Shown here: in pieces, positions 1-7,540 of the stretch
How the letters are laid out: each line of letters starts with the position of its first letter
Position numbering within the stretch: the first letter of the stretch is position 1
NCBI RefSeq assembly: GCF_029255145.1
Contig: NZ_JAPUVQ010000113.1
Span: forward strand, 16,867-80,866
Source of the DNA: Accumulibacter sp003538495
Lineage (GTDB): Bacteria > Pseudomonadota > Gammaproteobacteria > Burkholderiales > Rhodocyclaceae
Direction of reading: 5' to 3'
DNA: 64,000 bases
Program-made: the position numbers and the translations under genes
The notes under the pieces: model-generated
What the model saw: only the letters and a program-made list of their open reading frames with translations
Databases searched by the model: none
What the model was told of the DNA's origin: nothing

Positions 1-891
1 ACTGGCCAGCAGGCTGTCGATCTGCTTGTCCTTGTCGTGCCAGATCTGCTGCAGCCATTGCTGGAACGCTTCGCGAACGGCCGGATCACTGGCGTAGTCG
101 CCGCTCGCCAGATGCCTGGGCACCGGCAGGCTGCGCACGCGAACCTGGACCAGAGTCATCCTGCCGCAGAGAAACTGCCAGAAATCGGGCGCGCCGCCGG
201 GATAGACGATGGTCACATCGAGGATCGCCCGGAACTTGTCGCCCAGCACGCTCAAGGCCATCGCAATACCACCTGCTTTTGGTCGCAACAGGTGCCGATA
301 GGGCGACTGCTGTCGCTGCTGCTTGGCTGGCGTGAAGCGCGTCCCCTCGCTGAAGTTCACGACGCTGGTCGGGATCAGCGCAAACTTCTCGCAGGCCCTG
401 CGCGTCGCCTCCTGGTCCCGGCTGCGTAACTCCGGGTGCTTCTTGAGCACTTCCTCGCCATGCCGGCGCATGAACGGAAAGTCGAGCGCCCACCAGGCCA
501 GCCCGATCACCGGCACCCAGACCAGCTGCTGTTTGAGAAAGAACTTGAGCAAGGGAATGCGCTGGTTCAGCAGGTGCTGCAAGACCAGGATGTCAACCCA
601 CGACTGGTGGTTGCCATTGACCAGATACCAGCCACGCGGATCGAGCCCGTCGATCCCCTCGACGTCCCAGTGACATTTCTGGGTGAGCCGCATCCAGCCG
701 CTGTTGCACGCGATCCAGGCCTCGGCAACACGAACCAGCGCCGGGTCGAGCCGCCGGCGCAGCGCCCTGACCGGCAGGAGCAGCTTGACGATCGCCAGCA
801 GCAGCAGGATCGGCACCCACCACAGCGTGTTGACCGCCAGCAATGCGGCGGCAATCAGTCCAATCAGTGGCGCGGGCAAGAAACCGAACAT
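1..891 (-). CDS. PlsC-type acyltransferase (YihG-like), 3' end cut by window edge
   Basis: Membrane acyltransferase of the 1-acylglycerol-3-phosphate acyltransferase superfamily, which moves an acyl chain onto a lysophospholipid. The reading frame is open from an ATG at 891 to the window edge (297 residues, C-terminus missing). The N-terminus is hydrophobic (about residues 2-40). Near residue 97 is the HX4D catalytic motif in NGNHQSWVD, and further on the FSEGTRFT motif that binds glycerophosphate. The next in-frame stop upstream is the stop of the GTPase gene, 88 bp away, so 891 is the only ATG start and the two genes probably form one transcript. The YihG subgroup fits motifs and length (about 310 aa in E. 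coli), but substrate is not shown by sequence. Confidence 0.85.
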   Translation of the reverse strand, partial: MFGFLPAPLIGLIAAALLAVNTLWWVPILLLLAIVKLLLPVRALRRRLDPALVRVAEAWIACNSGWMRLTQKCHWDVEGIDGLDPRGWYLVNGNHQSWVDILVLQHLLNQRIPLLKFFLKQQLVWVPVIGLAWWALDFPFMRRHGEEVLKKHPELRSRDQEATRRACEKFALIPTSVVNFSEGTRFTPAKQQRQQSPYRHLLRPKAGGIAMALSVLGDKFRAILDVTIVYPGGAPDFWQFLCGRMTLVQVRVRSLPVPRHLASGDYASDPAVREAFQQWLQQIWHDKDKQIDSLLAS

Positions 892-978
892 CAGGAATGG
901 GTGCGACGAGGTAAGGAGGTGCTGGCCATGCGGGGCGACCGACCAACCATCAGCGGGGAGTGCGCCGGCCAGCGCCGA

Positions 979-1989
979 TTAGCAACGGTTGGCGAGCGGC
1001 GGCGAGGTGTCGGGCGCCAAGGCGCCAGGCACCGCTGCCGCTTGCTCGTCGCTGCCCGTGCCAGCCGGTGCGGGCGCGTCGGCGCCTCCTTCCGGCCGAT
1101 CCGGCGGCAGCTGCTTCGCCGCCTCGCTGGCCAGCATGACGGCGCGCGTGTCCGGCGTCTCCAGGCTGATCCGGCCGAGGACGCCGTCCCGGTAATCCTG
1201 CAGCAGGACCTTCGCCGCTTTCTCCAGGTCGGCGTCGCCGCCGCGCCGGCGCAGGCCGCGACGCCTGGCGATCCGGTCGATGACGCCCACCGCGTCGAGA
1301 GCCGCCAGTTCATCGGCCGGAACGCCATAACGACTGGCGAGCAGCGCCGGGTAGCGCAACAGCAGCAGCCCGGCGAGAAAAGTCGCCACCTCTTCGTCGA
1401 TCATCGCGTTGCGCCCGACGGCGTTGCTGGCAGCGAGCATCATGCCGTCGCTCGGATAGGCGATCTTCGGCCACAGCAGCCCCGGGGTGTCGGTGATCGA
1501 ATGCCGGATATCGAGCTGCGAGGTCTGCTGCGAGCGGGTCACCGCGGGCTCGTCGCCGACCTTGGCAATCTTGCGCTTGAGCAGGACATTCATCAGCGTC
1601 GACTTGCCGACGTTCGGAATGCCCATGATCAGCATCCGCAAGGGCTTGACGTTATCATTGCGATGCGGCGCCAGGATCTGGCACAAGGTCGGCAGGCGCG
1701 TCACGTCGCCAGGCCTGCGGCACGACAGGGCGACGGCGCGGACGCCATCCTGCCGGTTGTAGTGGTCGATCCACGCCCGGGTCACCTGCGGATCGGCCAG
1801 ATCGGCCTTGTTGAGCACCTTCAGGCATGGCCGCTGCCGCTGCAGGCGGAGGTCGCGGACCATTGGATTGGTGCTGGCCTCGGGCAGGCGCGCATCGAGC
1901 AGCTCGATGACCACGTCGATCGACGCCATCGTCTCGGCGACTTTCAAGCGCGCCGAGTTCATGTGACCGGGATACCACTGGATGGCCAT
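979..1989 (-). CDS. YlqF/RbgA-type circularly permuted ribosome-biogenesis GTPase
   Basis: A GTPase whose motifs occur in permuted order. NKADL (G4) lies near residue 60, then GIPNVGKST (G1, P-loop) near 127, then DTPGLLWPK (G3) near 165. That order defines the YlqF/YawG group, whose members help assemble the large ribosomal subunit. The 336-residue length is slightly above typical because of a C-terminal Ala/Pro-rich tail (roughly residues 290-336). A TANAAT-like -10 (GATAAT, 2019-2024) lies 30 nt upstream of the ATG. It is the first gene of a probable two-gene unit with the acyltransferase. Family assignment is firm; the exact ribosomal role is inferred from homologues. Confidence 0.9.
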   Translation of the reverse strand: MAIQWYPGHMNSARLKVAETMASIDVVIELLDARLPEASTNPMVRDLRLQRQRPCLKVLNKADLADPQVTRAWIDHYNRQDGVRAVALSCRRPGDVTRLPTLCQILAPHRNDNVKPLRMLIMGIPNVGKSTLMNVLLKRKIAKVGDEPAVTRSQQTSQLDIRHSITDTPGLLWPKIAYPSDGMMLAASNAVGRNAMIDEEVATFLAGLLLLRYPALLASRYGVPADELAALDAVGVIDRIARRRGLRRRGGDADLEKAAKVLLQDYRDGVLGRISLETPDTRAVMLASEAAKQLPPDRPEGGADAPAPAGTGSDEQAAAVPGALAPDTSPPLANRC

Positions 1990-2018
1990 GCAAAGTCCGA
2001 CAAAGGGTAAGATCGCGC

Positions 2019-2024
2019 ATTATC
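2019..2024 (-). promoter_or_regulatory. -10 element upstream of the YlqF-type GTPase
   Basis: GATAAT on the minus strand, 30 nt before the ATG at 1989. No convincing -35 element is visible. Confidence 0.35.
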
Positions 2025-2100
2025 CCACTGCTTGACACTCTCTGCCCCATGGCAGCGTCTCATGCAGGAGCCAAGACGGCCGCAGCAAGGCCTGAAGCGC

Positions 2101-2106
2101 TAGAAT
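2101..2106 (+). promoter_or_regulatory. -10 element upstream of the methyltransferase gene
   Basis: TAGAAT preceded by GC (GCGCTAGAAT), 34 nt before the TTG start. The same GCTANAAT pattern recurs upstream of several other genes here. No -35 match. Confidence 0.4.
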
Positions 2107-2139
2107 GCTGGTCCAGTCGCCATCAACTTCAGGACAAAT

Positions 2140-2961
2140 TTGCCGCCGATCCCCGAAATCAGGCCCGGACAGTCGCTCGAACTGCTCCAGGCACTGCACA
2201 TCCTGACCCGCGACGGCAAGCTCAACCAGGACAGCCGGCGCAAGCTGAAGCAGGTCAATCACCTGTTCCATTTCATCGAGCCGCTGCTCGCCGAGCTGGT
2301 CGCCACCAACGGCACGCTGACCCTGGCCGACCATGGCGCGGGCAAGTCCTACCTCGGCTTCATCCTCTACGACCTGTTCTTCAAGAGCCGGGACGACGGG
2401 CACATCTACGGCATCGAGACGCGCCCGGAGCTGGTAGACAACGCGCGCGATCTGGCCAGCCGGCTGGGCTTCGCCCGCATGTCCTTCCTCAATCTGTGCG
2501 TCGAGAACGCCATTGATTCGCCGGCGCTGCCCGCGCAGATCGACCTGGTCACCGCATTGCACGCCTGCGACACCGCCACCGACGACGCGATCCGCTTCGC
2601 CTTCCACAAGCAGGCGAGGTTCATCGTTCTGGTCCCCTGCTGCCAGGCCGAGGTTGCCGCACAGCTGCGCAGCAAGAAGAACGAGTCCTTCGCCAGGACG
2701 CCGCTGTCCGAGATCTGGCGGCATCCGCTGCACACCCGCGAATTCGGCAGCCAGCTGACCAACGCGTTACGCTGCCTGCAACTCGAAGCGCGCGGCTATC
2801 AGCTGCAGGTCACCGAACTGGTCGGCTGGGAGCACTCGCTGAAGAACGAACTGATCGTCGCCAGGCACACCGGTCAGCCGCGCCGCAACGCCACTGCCCG
2901 ACTCGAACAGATCCTGCACCAGCTGAATCTCGACGGGCTGCGCGACCGCTTCATCTATTGA
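2140..2961 (+). CDS. Class I SAM-dependent methyltransferase, Methyltransf_32 type
   Basis: A 273-residue protein with a Rossmann-type SAM-binding core. A glycine-poor motif I reads LADHGAGKSYLG (near residue 63), followed by the acidic IYGIETRPEL strand end. The HACDTATDDAI and VPCCQAE segments (residues about 140-175) are characteristic of the Methyltransf_32 (GSTCD-like) group, whose substrate is not established. The start is TTG: the frame has an in-frame TAG at 2101 and no ATG, and an AGGA Shine-Dalgarno (2131-2134) sits 5 nt before the TTG. It diverges from the YlqF gene and is followed at 78 bp by a small membrane protein gene. Confidence 0.8.
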   Translation: MPPIPEIRPGQSLELLQALHILTRDGKLNQDSRRKLKQVNHLFHFIEPLLAELVATNGTLTLADHGAGKSYLGFILYDLFFKSRDDGHIYGIETRPELVDNARDLASRLGFARMSFLNLCVENAIDSPALPAQIDLVTALHACDTATDDAIRFAFHKQARFIVLVPCCQAEVAAQLRSKKNESFARTPLSEIWRHPLHTREFGSQLTNALRCLQLEARGYQLQVTELVGWEHSLKNELIVARHTGQPRRNATARLEQILHQLNLDGLRDRFIY

Positions 2962-3038
2962 CCGAGGTACCGGGTCGCCGAGCGCGCACCGATCAGCACC
3001 CACCCGTAATCAACCCAGCAGGCAGGCGAGGACTGGCA

Positions 3039-3368
3039 ATGGAGAACTGGATCACCCGCGGCGTCGCCGCAATCTGTGCCTGCGGCAGCATCGCACTGTT
3101 CTGGACCTTCGGCGTCTTCCTCGCCGTCCCCTGGCGCGAGAACCGCATGGGGTCACTGAGCGGTGTCGAGTGGCAGGTGCTCGGCGTTCCGCTGCTGATT
3201 GGCCTGGCGGTCACCTGGGGCGCCCTGCACATTCTGGCCATCGCCGACCGCGCCGGCCGCCCCCGGCTATACCGGGTGATCTGCGTCGCGCTGGCGATCG
3301 CTTCGGTGCTGGCGGTGCTCAGCGGCATGGCATGGACCGGCGAGCGCATCGCCCTGGCCAGGCCGTGA
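3039..3368 (+). CDS. Small integral membrane protein, unknown function
   Basis: A 109-residue protein. The ATG at 3039 follows a GGCGAGGA ribosome-binding site. An upstream in-frame start at 2958 would add 27 residues with no coding character, so it was not chosen. Three hydrophobic segments are visible (about residues 7-26, 47-68 and 76-97), with a basic loop between the last two. I do not recognise a family. It follows the methyltransferase in the same direction and converges with the DUF4126 gene only 13 bp downstream, leaving no room for a conventional terminator. Confidence 0.6.
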   Translation: MENWITRGVAAICACGSIALFWTFGVFLAVPWRENRMGSLSGVEWQVLGVPLLIGLAVTWGALHILAIADRAGRPRLYRVICVALAIASVLAVLSGMAWTGERIALARP

Positions 3369-3381
3369 TCGGCTTCGGCGC

Positions 3382-3993
3382 TCAGCGATGCACCGGCCGA
3401 CGCCCGACCAGCAGCCGATACAGCTTCGGCAGCAGCCAGACCAGAGTGGCAACGAACAGCGACAGGAAGGCGAGCAGCAGCCAGGGGTGCGCAAACATCA
3501 ACCACAGCCCCAGCAGCACCAGTGAATCCTCGCCCAGCGACGCGACCAGATTGCTGAACGGCTCGGGCGACAGATTGATCGCCAGCCGCGTTCCCGCCTT
3601 GGCCAGATGCGCGCCGGCCGCCAGGCTGCCGCCGACGATGGCCATCGCCGTCTGCCACTCGACGCCCTGCCCGCCAAAAGCCATCGCCGCCAGCGCCGCG
3701 CCAGCCGGGATGCGGATCAAGCTGTGCACGCTGTCCCAGGCCGAATCGACGATCGGCAGCTTGTCGGCCAGGAACTCGACCAGCACCATCAGGCCTGCCG
3801 CCGCCAGGACCCACGGGTGTTCGAGCACCCGCAGGCCATCCGGCAGCGTCACCCAGTGCAGGCGGCCGGCCAGGCCAACGACAAACAGCGTGGCGTACAG
3901 GCGGATTCCCGACGCCCAGCCGACGCCTGCGGCAACCGCCAGCAAACCCGCCAGGTCGAGGGGCAGCGACTCGATCGGCGCCATCGTGCTCAT
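3382..3993 (-). CDS. DUF4126 family membrane protein
   Basis: The 203-residue sequence carries the DUF4126 signature: ASGIRLYATLFVVGL near the N-terminus, then HPWVL, EFLADKLPIVDSAWD and the IRIPAGAALAAMAFG stretch. Four or five hydrophobic helices span most of the length, consistent with an inner-membrane location. Function of the family is unknown. The ATG at 3993 was chosen over one 81 bp further upstream because GGAGGTGA lies about 8 nt before it. It is transcribed toward the small membrane protein gene and away from galU. Confidence 0.8.
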   Translation of the reverse strand: MSTMAPIESLPLDLAGLLAVAAGVGWASGIRLYATLFVVGLAGRLHWVTLPDGLRVLEHPWVLAAAGLMVLVEFLADKLPIVDSAWDSVHSLIRIPAGAALAAMAFGGQGVEWQTAMAIVGGSLAAGAHLAKAGTRLAINLSPEPFSNLVASLGEDSLVLLGLWLMFAHPWLLLAFLSLFVATLVWLLPKLYRLLVGRRPVHR

Positions 3994-4126
3994 CGGCTCA
4001 ATCACCTCCATCACCTTCATCAGCTGGCGCCAGGCTGTGCTGCTCGCCGCCCGGCGGCCGGCAGGGTAGCGCACGGCCCATTATCCGTGATTCGCGGCCT
4101 GGACACCCCCAGGGCGTCCCGCGCGC

Positions 4127-4132
4127 TACAAT
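4127..4132 (+). promoter_or_regulatory. -10 element in the galU upstream region
   Basis: TACAAT within GCGCTACAAT, 113 nt before the galU ATG, giving a leader of about 105 nt that contains the tandem repeat at 4224-4257. No clear -35. Confidence 0.35.
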
Positions 4133-4223
4133 ACCCGGTGCTCGGCCATGACGCCGGAAGGGCCCGGCCGGCCGTTGCGCCGCACTAAGCTCCCCCGAAG
4201 GCTGGCGGTCCCACGCAAACTGG

Positions 4224-4257
4224 ACTGGATGATGACTGGAACTGGATGATGACTGGA
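4224..4257 (+). repeat. Perfect 17-bp tandem duplication over the galU start, with a mini upstream ORF
   Basis: ACTGGATGATGACTGGA occurs twice in direct succession (4224-4240 and 4241-4257). The second copy supplies the galU ATG at 4246. The first supplies an out-of-frame ATG at 4229 opening a six-codon ORF (MMTGTG) whose TGA (4247-4249) overlaps the galU ATG. Because 17 is not a multiple of three, the duplication creates two overlapping starts in different frames. Confidence 0.8.
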
Positions 4258-5157
4258 AAGAGATCCGACGCACCGATTCAGAAGGCGGTCTTCCCGGTCG
4301 CCGGTCTCGGAACGCGCTTCCTGCCGGCGACCAAGGCCAGCCCCAAGGAAATGCTGGCGGTGGTAGACAAGCCGCTGATTCAATACGCGGTTGAAGAAGC
4401 CTACGCCGCCGGAATTCGCGAGATGATCTTTGTCACCGGCCGCAACAAGCGGGCCATCGAAGACCATTTCGATACTGCCTGCGAGCTGGAAGCCGAACTC
4501 GTCGCGGGCGGCAAGGCCGAGCTGATGGCGCTGGTCCAGTCGATCAAACCAGAGGACATGGATTGCGTGTATATCCGCCAGCCCCGCGCGCTCGGCCTCG
4601 GCCACGCGGTACTGTGTGCCGAACGACTGGTGCGCGGCGAGCCCTTTGCCGTCCTGCTGGCCGACGATCTGATGATCGGCGAGCCGCCGATCATGCAGCA
4701 GATGACCGAAATTTTCGCCGAACGCCAGTGCAGCATCCTGGCCATCCAGGAAGTGCCGAAGAACCAAACGCATCGCTACGGGATCGTCAAGGGCGACCCG
4801 CTGACCGCCGATCTGCTGGCCATCAATGGCCTGGTCGAAAAGCCCCGGCCAGAAGTCGCACCGTCCAACCTGGCGGTCGCCGGCCGCTACATCCTTACGC
4901 CGGCGATCTTCGACCTGATCCGGGTGCAACCGCGCGGGGCCGGCGGCGAGATCCAGCTGACCGACGGCATCGCCGCGCTGCTCAACACCGAACAGGTGCT
5001 GGCCTATCGCTACCACGGCACCCGCTACGACTGTGGCAGCAAACTGGGGCTGATGCAGGCCTGCGTCGTCCTCGGGCAAACCCACCCCGAACTCGGTCGC
5101 GATTTCACCGCCTGGCTGCAGAGCCGACAAGCGATCGTGGCGGCGACCGCCGGCTGA
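4246..5157 (+). CDS. galU: UTP--glucose-1-phosphate uridylyltransferase
   Basis: Makes UDP-glucose from UTP and glucose 1-phosphate, the precursor for surface polysaccharide and for the UDP-glucuronate made by the nearby udg gene. The nucleotidyltransferase signature GLGTRFLPATKASPKEML is at residues about 20-37, with the sugar-binding VEKPRPE segment and a GGEIQLTD motif near residue 231. The 303-residue length is normal for bacterial GalU. The gene begins ATGATG inside a duplicated 17-bp unit, so either Met could serve. It converges with the RES toxin gene. Identification is secure; regulation through the overlapping mini-ORF is only a possibility. Confidence 0.95.
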   Translation: MMTGKRSDAPIQKAVFPVAGLGTRFLPATKASPKEMLAVVDKPLIQYAVEEAYAAGIREMIFVTGRNKRAIEDHFDTACELEAELVAGGKAELMALVQSIKPEDMDCVYIRQPRALGLGHAVLCAERLVRGEPFAVLLADDLMIGEPPIMQQMTEIFAERQCSILAIQEVPKNQTHRYGIVKGDPLTADLLAINGLVEKPRPEVAPSNLAVAGRYILTPAIFDLIRVQPRGAGGEIQLTDGIAALLNTEQVLAYRYHGTRYDCGSKLGLMQACVVLGQTHPELGRDFTAWLQSRQAIVAATAG

Positions 5158-5189
5158 AGGAGCTTGCCCGCACAGCCGGCCCTGGCCAG

Positions 5190-5885
5190 CTAGGCGTCAG
5201 GCACGATCGGGGCGACCTGCGGCTGCGGGTCGCCGGCCCAGGTCAGGCGATACGCCGCTCCGCGGCGCAGATGGCCGACCAGCGCCGGTCTGAAGCACGC
5301 CAGGTTGGTGCCGCCGTGGCGGCGTACGCTGGGGTAGACGATCCCCATCGACCCGGCGTCGAGCAACTCTGACGCCAGCTCCTGCGAAGCCAGATAGCTG
5401 TCCGGATCGAGACAGCCGACGAACGCCGGCGCACGGCGCAGGTCGTGAAACTGGCCGCTGAAGTCGGCGAGCAGTGCCTGATAGGCGACGCTGTCGTCGA
5501 AACGGTTGATCTCCTGATACTCGACGGTCTTGTGGAAGATGATTTCGGCCATCGCCGTCGGCAATTCGAACGCGCAATACCAGGCACCGCGGCTGCTGTC
5601 GTTGAAGCGACTGCCTTCCGGGCGCGGGTAGGTGAACGCGGCATTGATGATCCGGAAGTTCGGCACGCCAAACACCAGCTCATCGACGCCGATCCCCGGC
5701 AGGCCGCCGCTCTCGCCGAGCAGGCGCTCGTTGGTGGCGTTGTCGAGATCGAACAGGTCCCGCAAGTGGTCGACGTCCTCGGCCAGCGCGCCGAGCACCG
5801 ACTCCTCGCGGTCGGCGAAGCGCGAGGGAATCAAGCGGATGGTGTCAAACCGGCGAACGCGGGACAGCGGCGGCGGGCGCTGCAT
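5190..5885 (-). CDS. RES-domain toxin of a RES/Xre toxin-antitoxin system
   Basis: A 231-residue RES-domain protein. The conserved R...E...S pattern is recognisable: RFNDSSRGAWYCA (about residues 90-102), an E in the AMAEIIFHKTVEYQE stretch, and a Ser in YPSVRRHGGTN near residue 185. Characterised RES toxins (MbcT, ParT) act on NAD+ or transfer ADP-ribose. The start at 5885 overlaps the stop of the antitoxin gene by one base (TGATG), indicating translational coupling with the antitoxin made first. The C-terminus (about residues 200-231) is typical in length. NAD-directed activity is inferred from family members. Confidence 0.88.
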   Translation of the reverse strand: MQRPPPLSRVRRFDTIRLIPSRFADREESVLGALAEDVDHLRDLFDLDNATNERLLGESGGLPGIGVDELVFGVPNFRIINAAFTYPRPEGSRFNDSSRGAWYCAFELPTAMAEIIFHKTVEYQEINRFDDSVAYQALLADFSGQFHDLRRAPAFVGCLDPDSYLASQELASELLDAGSMGIVYPSVRRHGGTNLACFRPALVGHLRRGAAYRLTWAGDPQPQVAPIVPDA

Positions 5886-6322
5886 CACACCCCGCCACGC
5901 CGCGCTTCGAGCAGTTTGCGAACCGTCTGCATGGCCAGCAGACCGCCGCCGAGCATGTAAGCCAGGGGCGTACGCCCGGCGAAGATCCGGTTGCGGTTGG
6001 GCAAACCCGCCCATTGATCGGCAAGCGCGTCGCCGTACAGGATGTGCAAGGCCTTGTAGATGCCGATCAGGTACGAGATGCGCGTGATGCGATCGACCTC
6101 GAGCACCCGTGCCGGGTTTTTCTTCCACTCGTAGAAGGCGCTGCTCGACAGCCCGCCGAGCAGCTCGCGGGCATCCTCGTCGCGCAACTTCCAGGCCTCC
6201 GCCAACTTGAAGAAGCCCTGTAGCGCCGATTTCGACAGCCGCTCGCGCTCGGACCGGGCGCTCAGATCAACCAGAATCGCCGGTTCGAAGCGGCTGGCGG
6301 GGTAAGCATACGCAAGATTCAT
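5885..6322 (-). CDS. Xre/MbcA/ParS-family antitoxin (DUF2384)
   Basis: A 145-residue antitoxin paired with the RES toxin. An N-terminal helix-turn-helix region (about residues 28-85, including LSSSAFYEWKKNP) is followed by a DUF2384 toxin-binding domain with the hallmark AGLPNRNRIFAGRTPLAYML. It should neutralise the toxin and repress its own promoter. The ATG at 6322 has AAGGAG about 8 nt upstream. Immediately upstream lies a plausible -10/-35 pair (6344-6371) and a perfect TTTCCGGAAA palindrome (6335-6344) that could be the autoregulatory operator. The pair sits between galU and the udg/epimerase genes, as an accessory insertion. Confidence 0.88.
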   Translation of the reverse strand: MNLAYAYPASRFEPAILVDLSARSERERLSKSALQGFFKLAEAWKLRDEDARELLGGLSSSAFYEWKKNPARVLEVDRITRISYLIGIYKALHILYGDALADQWAGLPNRNRIFAGRTPLAYMLGGGLLAMQTVRKLLEARRGGV

Positions 6323-6334
6323 GACGCGTCTCCT

Positions 6335-6344
6335 TTTCCGGAAA
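6335..6344. promoter_or_regulatory. Palindrome TTTCCGGAAA, candidate antitoxin operator
   Basis: A perfect 10-bp inverted repeat between the antitoxin -10 element and its ribosome-binding site. The position suits repression by the Xre antitoxin. Operator function is inference. Confidence 0.4.
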
Positions 6345-6371
6345 GTTTACACTCCAGATAAGGAATTGCAA
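6344..6371 (-). promoter_or_regulatory. Sigma-70 type promoter of the toxin-antitoxin operon
   Basis: On the minus strand TTGCAA (6366-6371) and TAAACT (6344-6349) are separated by 16 bp, and the antitoxin ATG follows 21 nt later. Both hexamers match the consensus at four of six positions. Confidence 0.5.
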
Positions 6372-6440
6372 GGCAAACGAGTGTCGCCGCGTGCCGGCTT
6401 GCGGCGAGGGACGAAGCCCACCGGTCAAACCCGGCGCGCG

Positions 6441-7448
6441 TCAAACCCCGTAGTACTCGCGATACCAGGCGACGAAGCGATTGACGCCTTCCTCAAGGGG
6501 AGTCGCCGGCGCGAAGCCCAGCCAGTCGTCGAGCAGGGCGGTGTCGGCGTAGGTCGCCGGCACGTCGCCGTCCTGCATCGGCAACAGGCGCTTTTCGGCG
6601 GTTTTGCCGAGGGCTCTTTCGATCGCTCCGATGAACTCGAGCAGCGGCACCGGCTGGTGGTTGCCGATGTTGAAGACACGGTAGGGCACGTTGCTGGTCG
6701 CCGGGTCGGCTTCGTCCGGCAAGTAGTCGGCGTTGGCGGTAGCGGTTCGGTCGAGGATCCGCACGACGCCTTCGACGATATCGTCGACGTAGGTGAAATC
6801 GCGCTGCATCAGGCCGTGGTTGAAGACGTCAATCGGCCGCCCTTCGAGAATCGCCTGGGTGAACAGGAAGAGCGCCATGTCCGGCCTGCCCCACGGCCCG
6901 TAGACGGTGAAGAAGCGCAGACCGGTGGTCGGCAGGCCATAGAGGTGGCTGTAGGTGTGCGCCATCAGCTCGTTGGCCTTCTTGGTCGCCGCGTAGAGGC
7001 TGACCGGGTGGTCCACGCTATCGTGTTCGGAAAACGGCATGCGGGTGTTGCCGCCGTAGACGCTGGAACTGGAAGCATAGACCAGGTGCTGCACCTGCTG
7101 GTGACGGCAGCCTTCGAGAATGTTCAGAAAGCCGACCAGGTTGCTGTCCACGTAGGCGTGCGGGTTCTGCAAGGAATAGCGCACGCCGGCCTGCGCCGCG
7201 AGGTGGATCACCCGGTCGAAGCGCTCGTCGGCGAACAGCTTCTCGATCCCCGCGCGGTCGGCGATGTCGAGTTTGACGAAGCTGAAACCGGCCAGCGGCT
7301 TGAGTCGCTGCAGCCGGCTTTCCTTGAGCGAGACCGCGTAGTAGTCATTCAGATTGTCGAGTCCGACGACCTGGTCGCCGCGCGCCAGAAGCCGCAGCGC
7401 AGTGCTAGCGCCGATAAACCCGGCGGCGCCGGTCACAAGAACTTTCAT
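6441..7448 (-). CDS. NAD-dependent epimerase, probable UDP-glucuronate 4-epimerase
   Basis: Extended short-chain dehydrogenase of 335 residues. GAAGFIG at residues 7-13 binds NAD; Ser in ASSSSVYGG and the YxxxK pair in YAATKKANE (about residue 150) form the catalytic triad. HLAAQAGVRYS and RFFTVYGPWGRPDMA are typical of UDP-glucuronate 4-epimerases, which convert UDP-glucuronate to UDP-galacturonate. The gene lies directly downstream of udg, which makes that substrate, and 92 bp separate them. A TAGAAT -10 lies 28 nt upstream of the ATG, so it may also have its own promoter. A dTDP/UDP-glucose epimerase role is less likely. Confidence 0.85.
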   Translation of the reverse strand: MKVLVTGAAGFIGASTALRLLARGDQVVGLDNLNDYYAVSLKESRLQRLKPLAGFSFVKLDIADRAGIEKLFADERFDRVIHLAAQAGVRYSLQNPHAYVDSNLVGFLNILEGCRHQQVQHLVYASSSSVYGGNTRMPFSEHDSVDHPVSLYAATKKANELMAHTYSHLYGLPTTGLRFFTVYGPWGRPDMALFLFTQAILEGRPIDVFNHGLMQRDFTYVDDIVEGVVRILDRTATANADYLPDEADPATSNVPYRVFNIGNHQPVPLLEFIGAIERALGKTAEKRLLPMQDGDVPATYADTALLDDWLGFAPATPLEEGVNRFVAWYREYYGV

Positions 7449-7476
7449 CGGGTCACCCCTGTTAGGCAGGACCGCG

Positions 7477-7482
7477 ATTCTA
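7477..7482 (-). promoter_or_regulatory. -10 element upstream of the epimerase gene
   Basis: TAGAAT on the minus strand, 28 nt before the ATG at 7448, in the gap after udg. Confidence 0.4.
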
Positions 7483-7540
7483 CCCCAGCGCCATGGCGAA
7501 ATGCCGCGTCACGGCCGCCGCCGGAATTTCGCCGCAGTCG

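Noticed and set aside
436..2010. A 524-codon open frame on the plus strand
   Set aside because: It runs antisense to the acyltransferase and GTPase genes, is rich in Arg, Gln and His as expected of a GC-rich shadow frame, and has no recognisable domain.
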